A stretch of DNA of 64,000 nucleotides. It comes from Phallusia mammillata. Taxonomy: Eukaryota > Chordata > Ascidiacea > Phlebobranchia > Ascidiidae. The position numbers and the translations under genes were made by a program. The stretch covers positions 48,633 through 112,632 of the forward strand of contig QLIY01000138.1 of the NCBI GenBank assembly GCA_003260075.1, in the 5' to 3' direction. The notes below the pieces were generated by a model, which was given only the letters and a program-made list of their open reading frames with translations, ran no database searches and was not told where the DNA came from. Below, piece after piece: positions 34,770-46,878 of the stretch. How positions within the stretch are numbered: the first letter of the stretch is position 1; every line of letters starts with the position of its first letter.

Positions 34770-36387
34770 TCGACAACATTATTTTCTTTCTCGTCGATTT
34801 AACACAGAACATATACAATAGGAAAATGCTTCAATTTACGGTTAAGTTTGTCACGCCTGCTTTACCTGACTTTATCGTTTCCCTCATCCGATCTTTGTTA
34901 AGGCAAAGCAGTGTTTACAGCAAAGTGGGCAAACGAATTTGTGTGCGGTTGCACTGGAATTGTAAACAACTGGAATTTTTATTTACAAGGAAGAGGAATT
35001 TTACAACTAAACTTTTTAACTATCGTTTAAAATGAAGAAATGATATTAAATTCCATGATTGATTGTTTAAATTAAGGTGTCACTGTGATATCACAGACAA
35101 AATGCATGCAATGTGCGTGACTGTGTACTGTGTCATGATTACGAGTAAGTTAAGGTTTTTTTCGGCTTCTTTTTTTTAAAGCATAATTTGCCGTCAAGTG
35201 TGGCAATACGTTCCGTAACTTGGTTTGTTTTACCCTAATTAGGTTTGCTTGTACTTTACTCCAGAAATTCCTTTGTTTAATGTAAAACTATTATATTAAG
35301 GTGAAATTGTTCATCTTAATACTAATCGAGATTTTGATTATTTCCCATGTTTTTTCATTCAATTTATTTTGCTTGAAACAGTGACAAGATCCACAGCAAT
35401 AAAAACAAACAAATCGAATTAGATGAGGCTTGCGGGGGCGAGTGTTCCGCAATGAAAAACAAGACCCGGACTGACTATTGGTTTGGAAATGTTCTCCTGT
35501 GTCAGCTGAGCTTCTTGGGCTATGTTATTCTTTACTTGGAAGCTTATTGGGGGGGGGGATTCTTATGCTTCGCGTGGTTCGTATCGGTCGTCTGCAGTAG
35601 CGGGTAAGTTCGTTATTACGATTTTTAACGCTTGTAGAGCTGACATGATCCCCAAAAGATCAATTTAGTTCATGTATTTTATTCTGGTTACGCAACACAC
35701 ATCAAGTCTCATTTAACTCAAAGAAAGGATACGTTGGAAAAGAAACAGATCAACGATAAAGCATTGGCTTTTAAACGGATACTCGTTTTTCTTGCGATCA
35801 TTGCAAAACAGTACCTACTTTTACTCTCATCATTTATTAGTTTGTTTTAAGTTAAACGCTTGCAAAGATATGCAGCACTGCAATGGATTACATAACTATT
35901 TCGAAACACCCGGTTTACGCAACAGCCTATCTTATGGTCAGGCTGTTGGAACATATCAGGAAGACGGGAACATGTAACAGTGTGAGAACAACGACACTGA
36001 TTATGTACTTCAACAGTTACTGAATCATGAGAACACATGGAACAGTAAAGTTACACCGTCCAATGCCATATGTCGCAAAAGCAGCAAATAATTTCCATGA
36101 AACGAAAAGTCATGCTCGCAAAGTTAAAATTTTCCATTACTTAATGCTTAGACAAACCAAAATGCCAAAATGATGGTTTGAAACCCAAACTTGATTCAAG
36201 ATGACCTAATTTTAGGCGTCAACAATACACGGTGAGCTATATTTGAAACTAAATTGCTTTTACTTTAATTTCCCGCCGTAACAAGTTCTTTAAAAACTAA
36301 ATCGCTGTTAAAATTACTGATTCGGCAAATCGTGACTGATTTTTACTGATTTCCCCTAAAATGGGTGAGTTTTTTCAAAACAGTGTA
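34770..36387. other. No recognised gene
   Basis: Non-coding by inspection. A short poly-G (35549-35558) is present. Short ORFs lack motifs and splice context. Confidence 0.4.
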
Positions 36388-36900
36388 GGAGTTGGCTGAA
36401 AATTGTATTGCTTGCAAAATTTTAACATCCTTTGATTCTTTGCAACCAACAAAGTTAAAACAGAATTTACAAAATGTTCACACACAATATAAGGATAAAA
36501 GTAGAAGCTTTTTTGAGCGTCACGCTTGTGCTTTGAAAAAGATGACACAAGATTCAAGTGGGACATACTACGAAACGAACACAAATGCAGTTGAAGCTTC
36601 TTACTATGTTGCTTTGGAAGGGGGGGGGGGGCATAAAAAACCACATACAATTGGTGAAGATTTGATAAAACTTTGTGCTTCAAAAATAGTTGGACTTGTG
36701 CTTGGAAATGAAGATAGGAAAAAAGTTGCTGCCGTTTCTTTATCAAGTAATACAGTCCCTACAGTCCCGAGAAGGATAGAAAACATGGCTTTAGATACAA
36801 AAGAACAAGTTATACAGTAGATTAAGTCTGCTACATTTGGCTTATTTCCGATCTAACTGGATGAATCTACTGATGTGGCATCGTGTTCCCAGTTAATGGT

Positions 36901-36959
<59 letters not shown>

Positions 36960-37348
36960 TTACTTCTGTTTTTCTGTCTCGAAACAACTACGAGGACTGT
37001 TGACATATTTGAAGTTTCTTCTTTCTTTGCATTGGAAGATAGTTTGTGGAAAAACTTATGTGGGTGTTGCAAGGACGGAGCCCCAACTATGTTAGGAAAG
37101 TAAATCAGGATTTCAAGCTCTTGTTAAATACCAAAGTCCAAATGTAAAACGTATTCACTGTATGATTTTTCGTCATGCGCTGGCTTCTAAAACGCTTCAT
37201 GCTCCATTACGTGAAGTTCTTAATCAAACAATTAAAATAATCAACTTCGTTAAAGGAGGAGTTAAAGAAGGATTCGGAAGAAATCCTTCCATGAAGAAGA
37301 AGAATACTAAAAGGGGTACACAAGACAAAAAAGGTTGGGAACCACTGT
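36388..37348 (+). pseudogene. hAT transposase (ZBED5/Charlie-like) remnant with 3' terminal repeat
   Basis: Plus-strand frames carry the hallmarks of hAT transposases of the ZBED5/Charlie group: KLKQNLQNVHTQYKDKSRSFF after the BED finger, KPHTIGEDLIKLCA, VPRRIENMALDTKEQVI, then LDESTDV (first acidic region) and, past the poly-G, IHCMIFRHALASKTL. Two stop codons and at least one shift break the frame, and G runs at 36620-36631 and 36904-36957 cut it. At 37331-37349 AAGGTTGGGAACCACTGTG is a typical hAT 3' terminal repeat. The 5' end was not found. It is an inactive element and could belong to the same family that mobilised the small hAT elements here. Confidence 0.75.
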
Positions 37349-37349
37349 G

Positions 37350-38485
37350 TTAACCCTGTAGCCGCAATATTTACCCCACTAGATCTCTAATATGGTTACG
37401 TTTTTTGAACAGCGTCAGAGTAGGCTGAAATTTGGATGGCTTGTAAAATATGCCATTTACAGATACCGATTGTTGTTTTTTTAACCCTGTCACCACACAA
37501 TTTACCTCAAACAGGTAAATATTTTAACAATTTTCAAATTTAATGAAGTTTGGACAACTTGCAGAATTTTGCCATTTATAGGTGTAATTTGTTGTGTTTT
37601 ACCCAATAGTTCCAACAATTACCTCTTCTTTGTTTTAAAATATAACATCAACTACGACAAACTTTAAATAATGTCAGAACTGAATAAGGCTTTGTTAGTT
37701 CGTACTTATTATAGCTTGATTATTTAAGCCCAATCCCGATCTATGTGTTTTACCTTACAACATCAAACTTTCTCATTGTTATTTCTTGAAATGCATTGTT
37801 TACAACTTTGCATGTGTGAACCCATAAGTTTTAGCCTGCAGAAACAAACAAGGTTATTCGTCATCTGTTGTGAATATAACTTTGTCCGTCAAAACGTATA
37901 ACAATTGTCTTGTAACGCAACAGTCAGTGTTCCATTGCGTGACGTCAATTGCCTGCTTACTGTGTGTATTGAAATCATTTTGTAACTTGCCTCGTGGTGT
38001 TTGTTTGTGCACTGCTGACAGGTATAATTTGTATTGAAATCATTAATCTAACTACTGATACTTTTATTTAGCAGCTAGAAATTATAAATAAACTGCTGAA
38101 ATTGATTAAGCTGCATCTCTGAATCATTTTGCTGGTAAGTTTGGTTTTGTCCTGTAATGTTTAGTTTTGTTCCAAACCTGTAAATGTTTCATTGTTGTGG
38201 ATGGTTTTGTTCGGCCTTTAAAGCATCATTTATTTCCAGAATCCCTGTAGCCAAACAGTCTTTATGTAACTTCATTGCATGTTATAGTGTGATTGATAGT
38301 TTATATGCGGTCGTTTTTCTACTGCAGAGAAAAAAAACGGAATTGACCATACCATTAAAACGAATTTTAGTTCGTTTATGATGTCTGTGTTTTTTATTGA
38401 ACCACATTGTGTGACGCTTGCGTGAAAAAGGGGGACACGCGAAAGAAAGCGTTACAATTATAAAATACAGTGGTTAATATGAGAC
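37350..38485. other. Non-coding
   Basis: No gene recognised. AATAAA on the minus strand near 38392-38397 is a plausible polyadenylation signal for the secreted repeat protein gene just upstream of it on that strand. Confidence 0.4.
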
Positions 38486-39508
38486 CTAATGTGAATCATC
38501 AGCCATTGCTGGATCTTTTTCTTCGGATCCTTGACCTTTTTCATCAGCAATGGCTGCTGGATCTTTTTCTTCAGATTCTTGGCCTTTTTCATCAGCAATG
38601 GCTGGATCTTTTTCTTCAGTTTCTTGGCCTTTTTCATCAGCAATGGCTGGATCTTTTTCTTCAGATTCTTGGCCTTTTTCATCAGCAATGGCTGGATCTT
38701 TTTCTTCGGATTCTTGGCCTTTTTCATCAGCAATGGCTGGATCTTTTTCTTCGGATTCTTGGCCTTTTTCATCAGCAATGGCTGACGTGTAGCCTACGTC
38801 ATCAAAAAATAAATTATCTTCCTGCATTTATTGGTTGTTTGTGTGAATTTATTTTTTATTGTCTTTAGATCCTAATCATAAGCAAGAAAACATAAATTTA
38901 GAAATGTCTACCTTACTAAGATACCGAATCCTGATTTGTACTATAAGGGTACATATTTTCTGGTGTTTACTGCAATGTATTTTAAATTTAATTTACGTAT
39001 TACAAGTGATGTACTAAATATTCGGTGTAAACAATTTTTAAGCGATTTGTGACGAAAATTCTGTTTCGGCCGAAACCTACATTTTAACGGAACAACCTTT
39101 CAAGCGGAAACCATGTCTTTTCTGCATTGTTATGTAGAGCGATTTCTTACAAATACATGTTAGTCTGAAAAGTTTTGCTATCGATTGTGTAAAATAACTG
39201 TTTAGTCAACTACTTTATAAGCTTTAAACAACTCTCCAACTACTTATTTCCCAGCGTTTCCTGCTATACAACACAAAGTAAGAAATTACGTAAATTTTAG
39301 GTAACTTACCAAGTGGTCCTACAATATGGCCAGTGGGCTTACTGAAAGACAAAGAATACAGTGTTAAAAAAAATTGTTTCGCAATTTTAATAAAGTTTTA
39401 TCATAAATATCTTGCAGCCAATCTTTATCATAAGAATGCAACTACTAACCTTTGGGCAATCATAAAACAAGACACAAGAACTAAAATGATCAGAAGACTT
39501 CCCTTCAT
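38486..39508 (-). CDS. Predicted secreted acidic protein with six 15-residue repeats
   Basis: Three minus-strand exons splice in one frame. Exon 1 (39450-39508) encodes MKGSLLIILVLVSCFMIAQ, a textbook signal peptide, and ends AAAG|GTTAGT. Exon 2 (39310-39341, 32 nt) lies between TTTCAG and GTAAGT and adds KPTGHIVGPL. Exon 3 (38486-38817) begins after GGAAG and encodes NLFFDDVGYTS followed by six tandem units of AIADEKGQESEEKDP with few changes, then ADDSH and a stop. A TATA box (TATAAAAG, 39562-39569) stands about 55 bp before the ATG. The mature protein would be very acidic, about 110 residues. No known family comes to mind. The 45-bp repeats are nearly identical, so copy number probably varies between alleles. 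Possible roles such as a peptide precursor or mucous/structural protein are guesses. Confidence 0.65.
38500..38785. repeat. 45-bp tandem coding repeat, about six copies
   Basis: The unit reads GCTGGATCTTTTTCTTCAGA followed by TTCTTGGCCTTTTTCATCAG and CAATG on the plus strand. One unit carries a 3-bp insertion (an extra Ala on the minus strand). Unit length is a multiple of three, so gains and losses keep the frame of the secreted protein. Confidence 0.9.
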
Positions 39509-39561
39509 TATGTTGCTTGATGAGATTCAACCAAGTAATAAAAACTTCACAGACGATGCAA

Positions 39562-39569
39562 CTTTTATA
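39562..39569 (-). promoter_or_regulatory. TATA box of the secreted repeat-protein gene
   Basis: TATAAAAG on the minus strand, 54 bp before the ATG at 39508. This spacing leaves room for a transcription start near 39535-39540 and a short 5' untranslated region. Confidence 0.5.
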
Positions 39570-39575
39570 CCATAA

Positions 39576-41135
39576 ACTAAATCGTAAACATTAACAATGA
39601 GTCATTTCATCCACCGGATTTAAAAACCTTTTCACTATTAGTTGTTTTCCATTGACTCGTCGTTTTGTAGAAAGTTTTTACCAGTCTTTCTTGTTGCAAA
39701 TAAGTGTAGACCTAAGCACTTTTAATCAGGAAATGGTTTTAAGGAAAACGAAGGGGTTTTGATTTGATTGTGCGCGTACTCTTTGTGATCTGAACAGGAA
39801 ACAAGGAACGTATGGTTCGTTCAGTGCATAGAAATGTTACGTTTCTTTGAAATGATTTAGTTTAGCAAATGTGACAACTATTTTGTGCTCTAGAAACGTT
39901 TCTTTGAAATGTTTATAGTTTAGGAATTGTAACAGCTTTTTCATGTACATACCATACACCAGATGTTGCTGCAGATTACTTGCAAACCGTTTATCGCTTT
40001 TATAGCCCTACTGCAATGGTCCGAGTTCTGTCCCGTGTACAAAAAAAACTTTTGTTTTTTGTGCGGTTATGTAAACCTATGCCGTGCGATTATAAAGTCG
40101 ATAGTTGCGACCAAAAACTACTGCTCATTAAAAAAATAACAAACCACCAACCATTTGTAAGCTAGGTACTCAAACCACCATGGATATTATACTTGCTTCA
40201 TACTTCACACGGGGGGGGGGGGATAGTTGCGACCAAAAACTGCCAATCATTTGTAAGTTAGGTACTCAAACCACCATGGATATTATACTTGCTTCATACT
40301 TCACACTTAACTGATTTATAATCCAACTAAACTTAAATTACAATGAGACATAAGCAATTTTGTGCACAACTACGAGTCACGCCTTGGAAACTGCAATAAC
40401 TGACATGTAGTGCTGTCGCAACTGTCTTTGTTTGGGGGGGGGGGGCAATGAGACATAAGCAATTTTGTGCACAACTACGAGACACACCTTTGAAACTGCA
40501 ATAACTGACATGTAGTGCTGTCGCAACTGTCTTTGTTTGTTCAAATACGTGACCAGAAGTTTAAGCCAGCACTGGGTCGAATAGGAACCGGCAGCAAACC
40601 ATTCGAGACACGGGAATGACGGGATGTTCATCGGTGATTATTCCTTATGTAAACCTTATGTAGCTGACAATCAGCTGAACGGAGAATTGCAGTACGTCAA
40701 GGGATTCAGGGGAGATACTGAACCCATACCTATCGCAGTAATCACGATTAACAAACTTTATTACTCATGTACCGTTGAAACGGTTTGTGTGATCTTAATT
40801 ATTAGCAACGTCGCTGAAGACAAAGAGTGGGAGTTTCCAGATCCAAACTGGGGCGGCAATCACCAAATGCATGTAAACAATATCGTGTGGATCACCGCGT
40901 CACGCAACTCAGTTTAAGCGACAGGAAACAGATGGGGGGGGGGGTTCAGGCGTTGTAGTTTTGATTTAATCACACTACGCCAGGCCCTATGTTCATCTTA
41001 GTTTTGATTTATTTTGAAAATTACATCTGTTCGTTGAAGGTATATGACGTATTTATGCCCGACATGAGCCATGTTTATAAATTTTAGGCAAGCGCAAGTA
41101 TTACATCGGTATTAAAGGGGGGGGGGCGATATTTG
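39576..41135. other. No recognised gene; duplicated allele joins
   Basis: Blocks around 40150-40200 and 40225-40310 (G run 40211-40222) and around 40345-40430 and 40446-40540 (40434-40445) are duplicates. A 97-codon plus-strand frame at 40624-40917 (FIGDYSLCKPYVADNQLNG, GFRGDTEPIPIAVI) looks protein-like but no family is recognised. Its downstream part recurs at about 41728-41870. It could be an exon of the same propeller-like gene as 42123-42345 or chance. Confidence 0.35.
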
Positions 41136-41256
41136 AGTTAAGTTAAGTTTATTTTGCTCGACAAAAGAGGACATAGCGGCCCAATTGCACTTAACAATCA
41201 CAAGCCGGAAATAGCTGCGCGATGATTTGGTAAACATACCAAAACGCGCCGCAGCT
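41136..41256. repeat. Interspersed repeat family, copy 2
   Basis: Same order of blocks as 10914-11065 (GAGTTAAGTTAAGTTTATTT, GCCGGAAATAGCTGCGC, ACCAAAACGCGC). Truncated at a poly-G run at 41257-41267. Confidence 0.6.
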
Positions 41257-42122
41257 GGGGGGGGGGGCCACTAACACTGAGCATAGGCTTAGGCCCGGTC
41301 TGAGAACTTCTGGTAGGTGGCGCAACGGAGCATAGGCGTTTATGGTGCTGTAACAGCAATTTGGGTTTATGGTAGGTTTGAATTATCCGGATAACGGATA
41401 ATCGGTTAACCGATTAAACGAAGAGTTTTTTGCTATCCGATATTCGGATATTTTTGTGTCGGTTAACGGGGGGGGGGGTTCGGATTTAGTTCCGGTTCGA
41501 CTCCCTGGTTAAGAGGCTTTGATGAAACCAAGATAAAATATTTGGGCGTTGCAAAATGTTGGTAGGACATTTTGCCATTAAAATATGCAAAGAATACATT
41601 TCTCTTTTTTCTTCTTTTGGCCAAAAACAAGACATTTGTTCCGCTTGCTCAAAAAGTTGGAATGAAAATCATATGAAACCCCCTGTAGTTTTTTAGGGGC
41701 GCAATTTGAGGGGGGGGGGGTGAGACAAAGATTGGGAGTTGCCAGATCCAAACTAGAGCGATAAGTCAGTCAAAGCTAGTGCAGTTTTCACTCAATCAAA
41801 AGCATGCAAACAATATCCTGTGGATCACCGCGTCACGCAACTCAGTTTAAGCGACAGGAAACAGATAGAATTAAGCGACGCAAGTGGATAGCAGTTGACG
41901 TCAAGGTACGCATCTTGATGCTTTAAACCGTTTTTTTAACTCCATGTTTCAATGCGAAATTCGCTTAGGAACCGAGACGCTAGCCTGTGAAAAATAGTTG
42001 CAATATTTGGCGATATTTTGTTCTCTCCGCAGACGAGCCAAGCGCCTCGTACAAACATCTCCATATTTTGAAGCTATTCAGTCGTTTTTTTTTGGGGGGG
42101 GGGAGAGTTTCAGTTTTCTTAC

Positions 42123-42345
42123 CAGTAAAGGCGAACGATGAATCTGTTGGACCGTGCGTTTCACTTTGAAGGTTGTTCCTAATCGCTGACAGAAAATAAC
42201 ATTGACCTTGCAGCGGGTAAACTGTTACTGTTCCACCAACGGCATCTACAACATAAATATTATTCCAGCGTGCACATCTAATGCTGCTCACAGGGGTCTT
42301 CAACTCAAGGAGCTTGTGTGTATAGCGAGACACCCAAACATATAT
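42123..42345 (-). CDS. WD40-like exon fragment
   Basis: Minus-strand frame with HKLLELKTPVSSIRCARW, NNIYVVDAVGGTVTVYPLQ, the spacing of a WD40 repeat (S-I...W-N...V-D..GTV.VY). It ends at a donor (TTTACTG|GTAAG) just before a poly-G join (42094-42103). The upstream border may be an acceptor near 42345 (ACGTGCAG). WD40 propellers are scaffolds for protein complexes. The rest of the gene was not found, and the exon lies between the arms of the long inverted repeat, so it may be a captured or leftover exon. Confidence 0.4.
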
Positions 42346-42692
42346 GCTGCACGTGAACTTTTATCCGGATAACGGATAACCGGTTAACCGATTAACCGCA
42401 GGGTTTTTAGCTATCCGATATCCGGATATTTTTGTGTCGGTTAACCAGATAACAAAAGAAGAGCGCCGCGTAAACGTTTTATGCATTTTAACATAATTTT
42501 AGAAAACACGAATTAATGTGCAGTGATACTGATAGGTGCAACAGACGACTTTATGTTTATCCTAAATAATACGAATATTCACTTTGTTGTACATATTCTC
42601 TACTGATGGTAAAATCACGAAAGATTTGAAGTCACACTAATATAATAGAAAATTCATCCATTGTAAAGTGATTCGATCAGAAAGATAAATTG

Positions 42693-43088
42693 GGGCTACT
42701 CTAAAATACGCAATCTACGCAACCTACCCAATCTACTAAAAAAACTAACTAAAATGTTGACGGTTAGGGCTATTAAGGTCTGGGTGAGGGTTTACAACAA
42801 AAAAACTACATAATTATAATTTAATCTCAGATACCTTTTGGGCTTATTTTTCTTTCAAGTGTTAACATGCGGCACCATACGGTATTTAGTACCACTCTCA
42901 ACACATATGTGAATATATTAAGTCAAAACTGGGCATCAAAAACTAAATTATAGTGTTATTTTTATTGGAAACCCTCACCCAGACCCTAAAAGCCCTATCC
43001 GTCAACATTTTTTGAAAGATAGATGCGTTTTATAAGTAGATTGCGTATACATTGCATAAATTGTAGATTGCGTATTTTAGCGGAGCCC
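42693..43088. mobile_element. MITE with long inverted structure and target duplication
   Basis: Ends GGGCTACTCTAAAATACGCA and its inverse TGCGTATTTTAGCGGAGCCC form terminal inverted repeats. The direct repeat GATAAATTG flanks both ends (42684-42692 and 43089-43097). Inside, TTGACGGTTAGGGCT...GGTCTGGGTGAGGG pairs with CCCTCACCCAGACC...AGCCCTATCCGTCAA, so the whole 396-bp element can fold on itself. The 8-9 bp duplication suggests a hAT-like or related superfamily. Confidence 0.8.
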
Positions 43089-44765
43089 GATAAATTGTGA
43101 GATTCGAAAAAGAAATGTAGCCTATACGTTTAATAACAATGTTTAGGGCATACTTTCGCTCAGAAAAAATTGACTATGGGGCAAAATGTAAAACAACCGA
43201 TGTATGGTTCTTTTTCAGAACTACACTGCTTAAGCAGTAAAGAGGCCAACTTGTTGCTTCACAGAAAATGTTTCTCAAGATTGAACATTCTACAGGGGAG
43301 ATAGTAGTGACCACCAAACATATCCTGTTGTTAGAAAAGTTACTGAAACTTTTAATGGAAAAGCCAGTTAGCCAGCAATTTCTATGAGTCTCTCAAAGGC
43401 AAAACGGTTTTTGTCAACACTGAAAAGGATGCAAACGTTTCTGAGGAATACCATTATTTCTAAAAAGACTTGCACGTGCAGTGATAGCATAGAAAAAACA
43501 GTTTCTTGGTTGTCATTTGGAAATCAAGGAAGAAGTTATCCATTATTTTGCTTAAACTATAGCTTTATGATTTATTTTGGTTGTAAAATAGAAGCACAAG
43601 GTTTAATATTATGATTTAAATTTAAGTGTGAGTGTTGTAATTTTCAAAGCTTGCAGAGTTTTGTACTTCAAAAAAGGAATTATAAGCTATTTGCCACCAA
43701 ATAAAGCAGCAAGTTTAGCAGTTAAGAAACTTACAAACAATTAATAGTTGTACACAAAAATTAAGAAAAGATGTTGAATAAACAAGTTCTGACACAAATG
43801 TAATGTGGTTGTTGAATTTGTCAGTTATGATACAAATAAAAAGCTTTATGACTATTTTTTTGTGTGGCAATTATAATCTGTGACGTGTAATGGAATATGT
43901 TGAAAAGGCTGACTGTGGCTACAAAAGGTACTTAAATGATACATGACCATATTAATGACTGAATAGCAAGTGTGTTAGTTAGTAGTCATTGTTATAACCA
44001 GTTTTACTTAAATGTTGTCCAACTAAAGTAAACTTACTTCGACCTTTTTCGACTCATTTATTAATATATACTGTTGTTGTGTTTTACCGTATTTACAACC
44101 GCTTTGTTTCGAGTCTGTGTCACGTGTATTTTTGTGTCACAATATTACTGCATGTTATTGAGTTAGGTCCGTCGCTGTGCAAGTAAACAAAATTCCCCAA
44201 TGATACCGTCTGCTGTTTACACTCGTGTACATTTAATGCGTAACGAAAATTACGTCACAATGGAGTTTATAATTATGTCACAATGGAGTTGCTAAAGATT
44301 TGTATTACTTGTTTTTCTGCGCAAAACAATGGCTGGAAATCTAGAAATGTGGCTTTTCTATATATTGCCAACTTATATTTGTTCAAAAGAGGCTAAAAAT
44401 TGGAGCAGCATCCCCAGAAATTTTAGGCACGAGCCGCCACTGCATCTGTGCCACAATTGGATGATGTTGTAGTAGACTTGTTATTATCCGGTTAACCGGA
44501 TAGTTAAATTCAAAATATCCGTATATATCCGGTATCCGGTTAGTGGAATTTATTGATATCCGAACCAACCTTAGTTTATGGTAAGAATAATTGCCGAGTC
44601 AGCACCATAAACGCCTATGCTCTGTTGCGCCACCTACCAGAAGTTCTCAGGTCGGGGGCCAGCCCAAGCTCAGTGTCAGTAGCTCTAACCGACGGGGGAA
44701 GTATTTGGGAAATAGCAGCTAGTAACGTTTAACCTTTCGTTTAGTTTTTGTCTATCACTGCCAAA

Positions 44766-46789
44766 ATGTCCTCTTCGATTAAAAAGACAAAGAAACAGCT
44801 TTCAAAGGTCGGTAGAAAATTTTATTTGTTCTCAAAAGTTTTCATATGCCCATGCCATTTCAAAGGTGCAGTCTGTTTATCCAGTTTGCAGACAATATGG
44901 TAGTCAACTATGCGATAGTTATGCGGGACATCATGCAAAACTCTTTGTTTATTACCAATTATGCCGGCTACAAGTGATAAACGGCATCAGTTTCCCCATA
45001 TTGTCAAATAAATTAGCTTTCAAAATGTTATTTTTTTCAAAACAACTCACTGCAGACTGGTCTATCCATCAAAACCAGCCACTGCTTTTTCACACTTTGC
45101 AATGCTTAGATGTTGTGCAGTATGTTATGGCTTTGGGACAACTATTTTTGTACAATTCTGCTGCTCCTACAATTTGTTTCATAGAGCAAAATTAAATGTT
45201 TGTTTTAGGAACAATTGTAAGACTCTTTTTTTCAATTGTAGTAATAGTTGTGACTTGTGATAATGATAAACATGTAAATCATGTGTTTTTGTTTGATTTA
45301 TTTGATTAAGCTTGCTTCTTTTGGTTGTATCTCATTGCAGAAACCAAGGAAACATATTCTGAGAGGAAATTACCTAGGAAGATACGCCAAAAGATCGGGT
45401 TGTTTGACCAGAACATATTGCAAAGATCATAAGTTCTCAACTGAATATCAGTCTTTAGGTATAAAGCCTATGTTAATTTTGTGTGTGACCTGACAGTTCA
45501 GATAACGATTTATGTGATGTATAAATTATAAACAGTAACATACATTACAGGCCCTGTCCTTCGTCTTCAAAACTTTAGATGCTATGTGCATCCTCAGTTA
45601 ACATCCTGTTTCATAGGGTTCCATGTTGTGTAATTGCGTATTTTAAGTAATTGTGTATGCATATTTAATTCTGAACACTGCTTGATTTGATCCTGGACAA
45701 TGTGTAAAAGTTATATGTATGTATTGGTTTGCATATTCCAGAAAATGGGGAAGGTGCTTGGGTGTATGGTCAAAAGCACCAACACATTTTATGTTATGCC
45801 CTGCTGTAAAAATAGTAAAATGTGTTCTCCAATTATATACCATTTAGATCTTCAAACTATGACCAAGTTTTAAGTTTTGTTGCATGCTGATAATGAGTTT
45901 TGTTGAATAGGCAACCTATAGTGGAATTTATCCATCAAAGTATGTTATCAGATTAAAATGACCCTACTCCTCACATTAATTCCACAGTTACTGATGAGTT
46001 ACAAAAATTGAACTGTACTTTGGGATTATTATACTGTTCCCTTTTCAAATTGTTTTCTGTAATAATCTCCCTGCCTCCATTTCTAAGAATCAAATATGTT
46101 TGTTTACATATAAAATATTCAATCTTTCATTCAGTGTGTACAGAATGTGGCCTGCTGCACATTGGAAGTTGTGGAAATCGTAATCTTGTCAATAGCCCTA
46201 TTGTTGCAATGGTAAGTTTATGTAAATTAAATAAGTTTATTTTACTTGTTGACTCTTTGCCATTTCTGTCAGTGCAGAGGTTTCAAAATGTTGTAGTTTG
46301 AACATTTATTATTGTTTCCCTTCCATGATGGGGATGTATATTGTTTATGTCCATTTTTTATTGTATTTGCTAGTTGGTTCAAATTATTCATTCATGCACA
46401 TCTGTTTTGTTAAAAAAAATGGTAGAAAACAATGTGTTCTACCTTTGCTTCTTTATTTGTCAGACTCGGTATAACCATGTGGGTTTTCTAGGAGAAGTTT
46501 TTCACTATTTAAAAACAGGCCTTTGTAAAAATATCAAAACATTCAAAGTTTGGGTGGAAACTATCTACTATTGTTGCCTTTGGAAATAAAAAACACTCAT
46601 ACCATACTTATAGTGTTACTAATTTGCATTGACTGCGTGATGGGACTCATTTGCTTGGAATATCAAACATGGTAGTCATTCAAAGGTTGTATATAGTAAG
46701 CTTAAATCATGTGGGTTAATACAAATAAATGGGCCACAATTATGATATTTAATGAATGTTTTTTTTTTAAATAGCATAAATTATGTTAA

Positions 46790-46878
<89 letters not shown>

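Larger units (their letters stand above)
41268..44690. repeat. Long inverted repeat enclosing 3.4 kb
   Basis: The left arm (41268-41480) carries ACTGAGC, GAGAACTTCTGGTAGGTGGC, GCATAGGCGTTTATGGTGCT, then GGATAACGGATAATCGGTTA. The right arm (44484-44690) has the same blocks inverted and in mirror order. A third, direct copy of the CGGATAACGGATAACCGGTT block is at 42359-42447. The symmetry suggests the long terminal repeats of one transposable element, or two copies of a repeat in opposite orientation. The left end is obscured by poly-G, so no target duplication could be checked. Confidence 0.6.

Noticed and set aside
38500-38785. CRISPR-like array
   Set aside because: Units are contiguous 45-bp tandem copies with no unique spacers, in a eukaryotic coding exon.
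38470-38868. Plus-strand and other-frame ORFs across the 45-bp repeat (FFISNGWIFFF, GSFSSDSWPF)
   Set aside because: All three-base-periodic repeats are open in many frames; only the minus frame joins a signal peptide through good splice sites.
43384-43614. 76-codon plus-strand ORF (MSLSKAKRFLSTLKR)
   Set aside because: Lies inside the inverted-repeat element, no motif recognised and no splice context.
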